A stretch of 64,000 bases of DNA, from positions 197,670 through 261,669 of the forward strand of contig NW_013657672.1 of the NCBI RefSeq assembly GCF_000142905.1, written 5' to 3'. The DNA is from Thecamonas trahens ATCC 50062 (taxonomy: Eukaryota; Apusozoa; Apusomonadida; Apusomonadidae). Positions 10,701-21,460 of the stretch are shown here, piece by piece. The translations under genes and the position numbers were made by a program. The notes under the pieces are model-generated. The model saw only the letters and a list, made by a program, of their open reading frames with translations, did no database searches and was not told the DNA's origin. Positions within the stretch are counted from its first letter, which is position 1; each line of letters starts with the position of its first letter.

Positions 10701-13700
10701 AACCTCGTATGTCGACCCGCCGTCTGTCGACCAGCACACAGGGTACATGCCCGGATCGGTGAAGCCCGACGCCACGCTGTACTTGGCGGGCAGGGCGGTG
10801 AGCGCCGCCGGGGCAAGCACCGTCGAGCAGTTGCCACTCGTGTCGCCGATGGCAATGTACGACGACGGTGACGGCACAGCCGAGACCGACGTCGCGTTGA
10901 GGCCAATGTCGAACGTAATCGGAACACCGACAGAGACCGTGCCTGGCGCAATCGAGAGCACGTCTTCAGACGTCGGCGCGATGACCCGCATCACCACACC
11001 CGTCGTAGTCTGCTGCACCCAGCTGGCACCGTCGTCGACCGTGTAGCAGACCTCGTACAGGCCAGGAACAGTCATTGCGGTCGCCAGAGCAACCTTGCCG
11101 CCCACCACGTTTGACGGAGAGTAGAGCGTTTCGCCGCGCCGCGCTGCCGGTGACGAGCACGACGCACCCGAGAGCACAAACGCAACACGCGAGTCGTCCG
11201 ACGGCAAAAAGTCGGCCACGCCCGCAAATGCCACCTGCACCGATGCATGATTGGCGCCAATGACCGGCGTGACCGACGTAATCGACGTCGCCTGCGCCTG
11301 GATGATGTTGATCTTGGTCGCAGACGTCTGTAGAACACGGGTCTGGAAGTTGTCCACCGTGTAGCACACAAAGAACTCACCGGCGTTCGACAGCGGAGCA
11401 GAGGCGGGCATCGTGTTGTTGCCGTCCGGTACGACAACCGGGATCGTCTCTGCAGTCGTTGAGCAGTCCGAGGCAGTAGAGAGGAAGACAAACGAGTCGC
11501 TCGTCACCCGCAGCTGATCCAGGCCGGAGAACCGCGGCGTGGTGCCAAAACCAACCACTGTCGGCGTCAGAGACGCCACAGAAGCCTGGGTCGCCTCGAT
11601 GATGTCAAGCGACACGCCACTTTGCTGCGTCCACGTCACCTGGTTGTCCACCGAGAAGCAGACTTGGTAGGTACCCGTCGTCGAAATGACGTCGTCCATG
11701 AACACAGAGGTAAACGACTCGGAGACGTTGATGGCACCCACCCGCTGCGTGCAGTCGATCTGCTGAGCCGAAAACGCAATGTAGGCAAACGGTGTCGGCA
11801 CAATAGAAATGACAGGCGTGGCGGGCACAAACGAGAACTGCTTGATCTGGCCCTTCGCCGCCACTGTCGGCGAAATGCTCGTGATCGAGCCCGTCGCCGC
11901 CGTATGCACCACAATGGTCGCTCCCGACTGCTTCATCCACGGCGAGCGCGAGACACTGGGGTCCTCATTGGCGCACACGTCGTACGCCGCAGTCTGCGCC
12001 GGGGTGATCGGCGGGAACGTGACCGCGCCTGGCGACGCGCCCACCACCACTGTTGCCACCCGCTGACTCGCCGACGTGCAGTCCCCGTTATAGGGCACAA
12101 GCGCGAGCGACGCCGTAGGCAAGTTGAACGCCGCAGTCGTCTGCAGCCGCGGCGATGTCGACGCACCAATGTTGCTCGGAACAAAGTCCGTAGCCGACAA
12201 AAACGTCGCCTTGTAGAACGACACCGTCTGGCCAACCTGCGCAAGGGAAGAAACGCCGTCGACCGAGTAGCAGACAGTGTACGTGTTCTCCAAAATTTCG
12301 GGAATCGCGCCCAGATCGACCGAGAGCGACGACGAGAGCGAAAACGTGACAACCTCGGTACCGCTGCACGCGCCGACCACAAGGCGCACAGCGCCAAGCG
12401 GAGTAGGGACAAGGTCGGCCCCACCCGAGAACGTCAGCGTCGCTTCAGATCCAAACGGAAGGCTCGGATGCGAGACGGCGGTGATGGAAGTCGTCGTGGC
12501 CTCGACAACCTTGACCGTAGCACCGGGCGACGACTGGAGAATCATGTCCGCGAGCGTGGTGTAGTTGGTCGAGTAACAGATCGAGTACATGCCAACGCCC
12601 ACGCCGCTGGCGAGCATCACCGGGCTCGGCGTCGCGGCACTAACCTCGGTCAGCGCCACGGCCGCATCACACGTCGACGTGGTCAGCGCAAAGTATGTGT
12701 CCGGAGTCGCGACCAGGCCCGAGATCTGAAGCTCAGGCGTAGTCGATGCACCAAATGCACTAGGCGAGACCGTGGCAATCGATGCCGGCTGCGCCGCCAC
12801 CACTTCAAGCCGCGCCTCGGATGCGATCTGTTTCGTCCAGAGGTCGCCGGTGTCGTTGCGGAAGCAGGCAAAGTACTTGCCCGGAGAAAGGATGGGCGCG
12901 CCAAGCGGCGTCGTTGTCGTCGGTGCGGTTGTGATCGCTGTGACGGCAACCGGCGCGGCACAGTCGGGCGAGATGTCAAAGCCGAGCTGCGACGTCGACG
13001 AAATGTCACCGGTCACCTCGAGCGATGGCTGGGTGCCAGCGCCAATGATCCGCGGCGAGATCGAGACTAGCGATGACTCGACCGGGTCCGACGTCACCTT
13101 GAGCTCGACGAGCGTCTGTGGCACAAACGTACCCGAGATGCCACTCGTCGAGTAGCAGATGTAGTGCGGCTGCAGTCGCGCAATGACCACGTTGATCGCC
13201 ACCGTAGTTGTCGAGATCACATTTGTCTTGCCGAACACACTCGAGCAGTCGCGGTCAAGCGAAAGTGCTACAAAGGTCTCCGGCGACGGCACCGCACCCA
13301 CAAGTTTCAGCGTCGGCTGGGTCGAGTTGAGGAACGTCGACGGCTGCAGCTCGGTGATGGCGTTGACGAGCGGACACGCCACAGTCACCCGCGCGCCGGT
13401 CTGGCCGACATAGATCGGTGACGCTGAGATTGTGTGGTCGTTCGACAGACAGGCCTCAAACACAACGCCTGACGCGCTGCAGTCCTCAGCCTTGGGCGCG
13501 AACGTGTAGGGCTGCGAGCCGGTCAGCAGCGCTGTTGTCGTGGAAAGAAGGTTGAAGCCAGAGCCGAGGCCGTCGCACTTGCCGACCGGTGCAAAGCCGA
13601 CATACCGCTGAGGTCCTGTGGAAGTTGCCTCGGTCATCTCCAGCGAGACTGTGCCCGAGCCGTGGTTCACAGGCGCACCGACAAGGGTCAGCTCGGAGGC

Positions 13701-16592
13701 CGCCCGGGGGCCACAAGAGTGAGGACGCGGGCAACGTCCTGAAGGTGCCACGTGGCTCCGTTGTTGACGGAGAGACAGACGTAGTACGTACCTGCAGTAA
13801 TGACTGCCGCGCTCTGGCGCGCAAACGTGACGCGACGCGTCGTACCGCCGGTCAGCGCCAGCGGGGCCATAAGACTGGCACTGGCACAGCCAGATGACTC
13901 GTGAGTCTCGACAAGAGCCACCAGCAGCGAGTTGGAAAAGTATGCGTCGATGGCCGGAGCCAGCGTCACTTCGGTCGAGATCGACTTGAGGTTGGCAGGC
14001 GCCGGGATCACCGACGGAGTAAGGGTAGTGACCGAAGCCTGATCAACGTTGACAACCCGGATTTTCGACGACGATGCCGACGAGCCCCACGTGGAGCCGC
14101 CGTCGAGCGAGTGGCAAGTCGTGTACTCGCCGGGCGACGGAAACGGCGCGCCGAGTTCGAGCGACGAGACGGCCGAGGAGATCGATATGACGTTGGTCTT
14201 GGCTCCTGTGCAGGACCCAACAGTCCATCCCAGTCTGGTGACTCCCTGTGTCGGATCGACACCGGTCAGCGCGATGATGGTGGGCGTCTCTGAAGTGGTG
14301 ACGATCAACGGCTGGAACTTGATCTCGCGGTCGATGGCCACAACCTGCAGCGTCACCGACGTCTGAACGTAGCCGGCGTCGTTGTCTCCAGCGTGTGAGA
14401 CGCAGATGATGTGGGTGGTTGGCGTGGCAAAGGTGTCGCTGATGACCGCACCGTAGGCAGGGTAGGGCACTGTGTGCGACGCAGAGTCACAGCTCGCAGC
14501 AGCAAAGCGGACATACGAGTCTGGGGTCGGCACGTATGCGCCGAGCAGTTTGAGGTTGACAGCCACGTCCTCACCGACCACGGCAGGCACCACCGCATCA
14601 AACTCATCAGGCATGGACTTGACGATTTTGACCTGGAGATTAGCAGTCAGCTGGCGGACCCACGTCGGCTGGTCAAACGACCTAACGCACACCACATAGT
14701 CGCCAAGCGGTAGCGTCGACGGCAGAGCAAAGCCGGTTGTCGTCGCGCCCGCGAGCGAAAAAGCAGTGGCACAGAGCCGCAGTCGCTCGGGGAGAGGCCC
14801 CACTCGAGCCCAGGATACGTGTCCTCCGCCGAGATGGAGCCGTCAAAAGAGAGAGAAAACGAAACGTCGGTCCGGTCCAAGGTTTGGTAGAGCCCGACCA
14901 CCGCCGGCGAGACTCCGGTGATGAACAGCGAGTCAACGTCCTTGGCGGTAGCGTACTTGAACACATTGCTCAGGACAGTCGAGCCCGCGGGAGTAAGCAC
15001 CTCGGCAGTCTCTTCAACGGCAAAGAAGATGTTGCGCGACTGGGCTTGGAAGTCGATCCCGTCGATGCTCCGCGAAAACTGAAGATCGTTCTTGTTGTAC
15101 ACTCCAAGTCGCGAGTTGCCCGAGCCGTCATGCAGAACCGAGGTGTAGCCTGTCCCAGGGTTGGAGATCGAGCACGGCGAGTCGGAGCCGGTGGCAAACA
15201 GGTCGTAAGGGCCCGGGCTGTCCAGGCCGGCCAATAGCGGGTGATCAGTCAACTTGACAGAATCCGTGGCGGTGCAAGGGCCAATGTTGGCCCAGTACAT
15301 CCACGGCGCAACATCCTTGTTGAGGAGGACAACCGGAATGGTGGCATCGCGGAAGAGGCCCTGAAGATCATGGGGTTCGCTTGCAGACACTGGCTGGGCG
15401 ATTGACGACGAGATGACGATGCCGACCTTGTTGTTCGCATGATACGTCCCAACCCAGTCGGCACTCACCACGTACACCGAGTAGCCCTGGGCAACAAGGT
15501 GATCATAGACCAGCTTGTCAGCCTTGGCGAACGAGGGGTTCGCGACAGAACCAACGGTCCAAACGTTCTCCTCGGACCCAACAACCATCAGCCACTCTCC
15601 GCGCGGCGCAGGAGTCGTGCAGGACGGCCCCGACCAGCCCGGCAAGCACTTGTGGCAGACATCGTGAACGCCGACACCGCTTGCACACAGCTCACAGTTG
15701 ACCACGTTGCACGTCTTTCGAGCAGTGCAGAACTCAATAGTGAACTTGTCGCCCAGCCCGCTTTGATGAAACACGTCTTGCGACGGGTTGTACGCGAAAG
15801 CACGCGCATTGGACAAGTCTGGCTGCGAATCGCTAAAGTCCAGACCTTCTGCCGGTGTACCATCCAGCCAGATGAAGCCAGTAGAGAGCTGAATGTCAAA
15901 GATGAGCCCCGTCCACAACTCGCCACTGAAGGCGAGACCGGATGACAGGAACCGCTTACGATAGCCACGCGTCGGCAGTGTCACTAAATATCCACCCTGG
16001 GCATCACATTCGGCTGCCGCGTCCGCGAAGTCGTCGTTGTTGTATCTGGCGAAAACACAAACTCCTGGTGTCAACTCAACCGCTGGTCCAGAACAAGATT
16101 GGTCAGCGAAGACAGACGACGGCAAACAGGTTGCAAGTGCAGCCACGATCACACTGATGTCCGTCCCAGGAGAACCGTTGATGTGAGTTATGTGCCTCGC
16201 CAACGCACAAAAATGAACAACCAACGGAATGTGGACGACCAGGCGGCGAAAAGGCCTTTTCCTTCCGCTTGCGAAAAAAAAGCCCAGCCCAACCACCGCC
16301 AACACGCGTGTTCCCCCACCACCGACCGGGGACCGTGGGGGAGGGGGAAGGGGTGGTATTGAGGGTGCTTCCGGAATAAGAACGAACGGTAGACAATGCA
16401 AAGATACAGCAATGGGTTGATTGTATCTGTGTATGGAGGGGGGGGGGGGGAGGGAGGGGGGGAGGGGAGGGGGGGGGGGGCATGGCCAGGGCAGAGCTTT
16501 GCCTTGCAGCAACGACCGATCTTTGCAGGCAAGGAGGCACAGGAAGTAAGCACGGGGGTAGCGTACCCAAAGAGCGACAAGGCCACCTTCAT
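7782..16592 (-). CDS. Giant plexin-like receptor: CTLD, EGF, about 15 repeats, PSI/IPT pairs, TM, RasGAP
   Basis: Exon 1 16592..16567, intron 16566..16154 (GTACGC to CATCAG), exon 2 16153..7782; about 2,799 aa. The splice creates a clean signal peptide: MKVALSLFG joined to VIVAALATCLPSSVFA. Order: C-type-lectin-like domain (LWTGL, WLDGTPAEG), EGF-like module, a Rossmann-like segment, about 15 tandem repeats of roughly 95-100 aa, then two PSI (Cys-rich) plus IPT/TIG units, one TM (about 9421-9505) and a cytoplasmic RasGAP domain. RasGAP hallmarks: MFRTNSFATKMFK (candidate arginine finger) and FFFLRFLVPAI. Two one-base breaks (A-run 14758-14762; 13703-13710) interrupt the frame; the frames on either side are homologous repeats, so I call one gene with consensus errors. 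Plexins share PSI-IPT-TM-GAP but start with a Sema domain and have a split GAP. The ligand is unknown. Confidence 0.82.
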
Positions 16593-16923
16593 GGTGTAGA
16601 GCGAGTCAGCACGTCACGTTGACAAGAAGGGGCGGGGGTGGAAAAGGGGTGGGAAAAGGGGGGGGGGGGGGGGGCGGGAATGCGTAAGGTGGGTGTGGGT
16701 GTAGGTGCTTGAGAGTCGTGTAGCCTAATGCGGCAGGTTGCCGCTGCTAGCGCCCAAGATTGTCCACGCTGGGATGGCCTGAGGCAAATTGGTAGAACTG
16801 TCGAGTGGTCAAGGATTCTGCACGGCTGCCGAGTTCCGGGCAAACAAAGTTGAGCGCAGACGCGGTGGGGAGCAGAAGGGGGAAAAATACGTTTACTTGG
16901 TCAGCAAGCACTCCAGCGGTACA
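16593..16923. other. Intergenic region upstream of the receptor gene
   Basis: 331 bp between the receptor start and the stop of the CCCH gene, both on the minus strand. It holds G-runs around 16650-16676 and (GGTGT)-like repeats near 16685-16705. No coding potential or RNA gene recognised. Confidence 0.5.
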
Positions 16924-18306
16924 TCACTGATGCGCAAAGCGGCAGGAAGTGCCGAAGCGGCAGCCCTGCGGCGACTGGAAAAACTTGCAGACGACGGGAC
17001 CCGAAGAGGCCTGATGGGCGGCCGGAGGAGCCTGGGCCATGCCCGAAGGATGGACAAAGCGGCAGGAGGCGCCAAAGGCGCAGCGGCTCTGCAGGAAAAA
17101 CTTGCAGACCGAGGGGTCGGCGGCAGCGGCGCCGCTGCGGGCAACGGACGCGCTCGCCGGGGCCGCAGCCGGAGCAGAGGCCGACGAGGCCGGAGCCGAC
17201 GACGCTGCAGGCGCAGTGGCATCCTCGACAGCCGCAAGAGCAGCGTCGACACCGCCAAAGTGGTCCACGATGGCGTAGTAGTAAAACGGCTCAGCAGTCC
17301 GGAGGGCGTCATCATCGCCCAGCTCGTTCCGCAGATCGCCCAGATCCATCTTCCACGCCACAAAGTCGACAACCTCAGCGCGTGTGTAGCCGCGCTCCTT
17401 GGCAAAGGCCCGAGCCTCGACGTCATCGGCGTCAGCAAGCCCAGGCGTGTACACAAACTTGTATGACCGGTCCGTCGTCATCAGCGCCTTTTGCATGGCT
17501 GCCAGCTGAGCGGCGTGCGGCGACGCCGCCGCAAACGACGACCGGAGCCGTGCCCGCGACGCTGCATCCACAAGGTTCGAGAACGGCGTGTGGACCTTGG
17601 CCGGCCGCTTGTGCTCCACCTGCGCGAGCCGCTCCAGCGCAGCAAGCACAGAGACCACCTCGGCCCGCGACCAGACAAAGCCGTCGCCGGCCGACGCACG
17701 CACCTATCCACGCCCGTCAATCACCAGGGTCGAGCGCCCCGTGACCACACCTACTTTGTAAATCCACCTCCTCCATGCCTAGCATCCACCACCACCTCAT
17801 CCACACCATGCAAATATCCTTCTTCCTCTCCTTCCCCACCGCCAACCCCCCATCCACCGCCAGGGACTCGGCCATAACCGTCCTCGGCAGGCGCCGCCCG
17901 CGCCGACGCCCATCCACCGTCCATCCTTGGCCACTCGCTGGCACCTCCACCAAGGCTCACGCCTCGCGCCTTCGACCACCACCAGCACCACCCTTTGAAG
18001 GGGCGAATCATGGTTTGTGACCGTAGCAGCCTGCATCTAATGCCGCTACACGGCCACACAGTGCTACAGAAAACAAGCAAGTAGGCCAAGCCGAGGTAGG
18101 GAAAAACCCAAAAGGCTCTTCCTCCTCGCCTCGCCTCCCCGGGGAAACCACGACGGCGTGGCGATGCGTACCTTGTCAGTGATGTCGGCCTCAAAGGAGA
18201 TCTCCGGTTCACTGGGACATGTGATGACTGCCGTAGCAGACTCTACGTTGTTAGCGCTGTCGAGCACAACCGTTTGGTCCACAAAGACCTCGAGAAATCC
18301 AGCCAT
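16924..18306 (-). CDS. Protein with two C-terminal CCCH zinc fingers and a novel N-terminal region
   Basis: Exon 1 18306..18172 (45 codons from MAGFLEVFVD), intron 18171..17704 (468 bp; GTACGC to GGATAG), exon 2 17703..16924; 304 aa. Exon 2 opens with GTG, so it cannot be the true start; both exons are phase 0. The two C-terminal fingers are CKFFLQSRCAFGASCRFVH and CKFFQSPQGCRFGTSCRFAH, with CCCH spacing typical of RNA-binding or nucleoporin/splicing-type fingers. An Ala/Ser/Pro-rich linker precedes them. The first 160 residues (alpha-helical, with GYTRAEVVDFVAWKMDLGDL) match nothing I know. An upstream in-frame ATG at 18366 would add 20 residues. RNA binding is inferred from the fingers only. 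Confidence 0.78.
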
Positions 18307-18646
18307 GTTCCAGAGAGCGAGGTGGTTGCTACTCCTCACCCGAATCGGACAAAGTCGAGGTGCCATCGCCCGGTGCCCGTCGAGCAGCCTCGCCTACCGC
18401 CTCTCGCACACAACACCAAGCACCACGAATTGCGTTACACCCTGCTTTGACCTTCCCTTCCCCGTGGCACAGGCTTGGATCAATGGGTGTAGCTGTGATC
18501 GTTGGATGGATGACTCCCCTAGCCCCACTAGCCAATCGGTGGAGCCGGAGGAACGGGCAACAACCAAATCGGAACGACGAATCGTCAGCAAACTCCACCG
18601 CCGCCATTGTCACTGCTACTTGGCGCCGAGACTGGCCAGCAACGAC
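18307..18646. promoter_or_regulatory. Divergent upstream region of CCCH and F-BAR genes
   Basis: 340 bp between two divergent start codons. GC-rich, no obvious TATA box or repeat; presumably carries both promoters (inference from layout only). Confidence 0.4.
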
Positions 18647-21205
18647 ATGGCCAATGCGAGCATGTCGCCGTTTGTAGCCTCGTTCCTGGGTGACTTTGGC
18701 CATGCCCAGCAGATTGCAGAGGACGGCGAGTCCATGCTTGATGTACGCAACCCATGCTATCCTTCACCCCCCCCCCTCCCCCCTCCCCCTCTCCTCCCCT
18801 GCTCCCCGCTTTCCCCATGCCCCCCTCCCTCCTTCTTCCCTTCACGTGCCTTGCTGGCCACGTGTTTTCGTACGAACTCTATCTCTTGACGGCTCCCGCT
18901 CGACCAACTCCTGCTTGGCAAGTGTTGGCTTGCACCGGCAGTGCTCGAATCAACACATGGGTGCAGAGCTTGACCTTTCAACGGGTGGACGCAAGTTGTT
19001 CGTCTGCATTGCGGGCTCTGTCTGCTGCGCAAACCTAGCTCGCCACGACTTGTTGCCGTTGTTGGAACTTGAACAAGTCAAAGTTGGCGTCCGGACCTGG
19101 GGGGGAGCATTCGTTTGAGGCATGCGCACGCAGCTCAACAACTTTTACGCTCTCCCGACAATCGGGGTGCGGTGGGAAGTGATGCGTTTGTGCGCGTGGC
19201 AAGAGGAAGAAGAAAACAGCTACAGACTCACATTTGCGATGGGGTGATCGGCAATTGATGGGGCGGCAACACACAGAACATGGTGCAGTACTTGCAGCGG
19301 CTGGCTCTCATTGAGAGGCGGTACGCGGACGAGTTGACCGAGCTGTCCAACGAGACCAAGCTCTCGTTTACATCGAAAGGCCGCGACTCGTCTGAGGCCT
19401 GCTATCGGACGTTTGTGCAGCACATGGCGCGCGAGGGTATCCACCACTCCAACGTGGCGGACAAGATCGAGACGTACATCGTGCCGCCGCTGGTGGAATG
19501 CAAAGAGACAACGGTGAAGACGGTGGCTGCAGCGCTTGACGAGCGCAACACCATGCTGCAGCGGTTTGAGGAGTCTCTGGCATCCATCGACGAGATGCAG
19601 CATGAGTTTGACGAGCTGCGCGCCCGCGCCGATGTAGCCCGCGAAACGCTGTCCAACTCGTCGTCGGCATCGATGCGCGAGAAGAAGCGCAAGCGGCTCA
19701 TTGACGACGCAAAAAAGGCCAAGCAGGAGATGCTCGACGCAAAGTCGCGCTACAACGACGGCGTCCGCATCTTCAATGCCGTCCAGTCGGACTTTTACGT
19801 CCGCGCCCTCCCCAAATCGCTCAACGCGCTGCAGTCGACTATTCTTCGCCGCCTGATGGAGACCAAGGCCGCGTTCAAGCTCATGCACCGCGCCCTCTAC
19901 CCCTCGCCCAAGTCGCTCGTCGATACCGTCGGCCAGCTCGAGGCCGCATACCAGGCTATCGACCCTCAAGAGGACATCATGGTATTTTGCTCGTCGGCTA
20001 ACTCTCAGTGGGTCATGCCGTCCGACCGCCAGCAGGCGCTCACGCCTGAAGAGCGCGACGCCCTCTACGAGGCCGCTTTTGAAGACTATTTCCACATGTC
20101 CCTCCACCGCGAGAAGCGCGACCGTCGCCGCAAGCGCCGCGAGCGTATGCTCGAGCGTGCACGCCTCACATACATCGAGGACGTCGGAGACTCCCCCGAC
20201 GCCCTTACTGATGACCAGCTTCTTGCGTGGATGCAGCGCACCCGCGAGGAAGAGCTGGCCGCAGCCGCAAAGGCCGATGCTTTTAAGCTGCAGGCCAACA
20301 CCCGGCGCAGTTCTGTCTCGCTCTCCTCGCTCGCCTCACCGCTCTTTATGGCCCACATGGCCCACAAGGGCTCTACCACAGCGAGCTCCGCACCAGTCTC
20401 GCCATCCATCACGGAAGAGGTTCTAATCGAGGATGCGGCCGCTATGCGGCCGTCCATCGACTTTTCAAATGCCCTCTCCTCCTTCTCTCTTCAAGCACCG
20501 GCCCCCTCCGCCGCTGCTGCAAACTCGGCCACTGACGCCTCAAACCTCACGTATGGCTCATCAGCCTCGAGCTCGTCGTCGGGCTCGTCGTCGGACTCGT
20601 CATCCTACTCGTCATCATCGTCAGACTCGGGCGCCGGCGCTGCTGCCAACGCAGACGGTGAGCCGCCGTCGTCTTCCTCTCGCCACAAGCGCCACAAGCG
20701 GAAGCCCAAGAAGCCTGGCCCTGACGATGCCGTTCCTTCCACTCCGGCCAAGATCCCTCCACCTCTCCCACCCAAGAACCGTCTTCCACCTCCACCTGAC
20801 GTTGCCGAGAACGTTGGCGGCTTTGGTGACAGCTTTGACGAGATCTGCGCCGAGGGTGACGCCGAGATGTACCATGCCGAGCACGGCGAGGGCTACGACG
20901 GCGAGTATGGCAAGTATGACATGGACGGCGAACACGGCGAACACGGCGAACACGGCGAACACGGCGAACACGGCGAACACATTCACTATGATAGCTACAA
21001 CACCGATGTCGCTAACGACGTCATGCTCGATGGCCCTGACCCCAACCCTGCACCCATAGCTGGCGACAACGATCCTTCCGGCTACACCGCCCTGCCGCCG
21101 CCACCAACCCGTGCCTCGCCGGAGCCTACACTTGCCACAGAGCCCGATCTCTCTGGTAAGCAATCCAGTGAGCCCATCGAGTCCATCGAGCCCGCCATAT
21201 CGTAA
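18647..21205 (+). CDS. F-BAR domain protein with Ser-rich, Pro-rich and GEH-repeat tail
   Basis: Exon 1 18647..18742 (32 codons), intron 18743..19276 (534 bp; GTACGC to CACACAG, with C/T-rich tract), exon 2 19277..21205; 674 aa. The splice rebuilds an FCH motif: FGHAQQIAEDGESMLD joined to NMVQYLQRLALIERRYADEL. The F-BAR coiled-coil region extends to about residue 290 (conserved DAKSRYNDGVRIFNAVQSDF). The tail has a Ser-rich stretch, a basic RHKRHKRKPKKPG patch, a Pro-rich PPPLPPKNRLPPPPD that looks like an SH3 ligand, and six GEH repeats at 20927-20980. Family role: sensing or bending membrane and linking to actin/endocytosis. No SH3 domain is present. Confidence 0.88.
20927..20980 (+). repeat. 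9-bp tandem repeat, six copies, encoding GEH
   Basis: Near-perfect units of GGCGAACAC lie in frame inside the F-BAR gene. They encode alternating Gly-Glu-His, an acidic/His-rich motif. Likely length-variable by slippage. Confidence 0.9.
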
Positions 21206-21460
21206 CATCCCCCGAAACTCCTTGCACCCCCCTCTGCGCACAACCGTGTGTGCTGGCGTCATCGCCAAATCCAACGACACTCGCCCACACCGCACGCGTA
21301 CGTACCAAACCCACGCCGCCACCCAACAGACGCCACGGACCCACGCGCCAGACGGCGCCGACTCCAGTCCCCCCCCCCTTTACACACGGCCCATCGCCAT
21401 TGGTAGTGCATGCCAAGCGCGACACGTATCTACCCGTCACCACACCCCTCCCTAAGCGTC

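Noticed and set aside
11622-13070. A 482-codon Arg-rich open frame antisense to the receptor
   Set aside because: Composition is Arg/His-rich with no domain, and the opposite strand encodes the repeat array.
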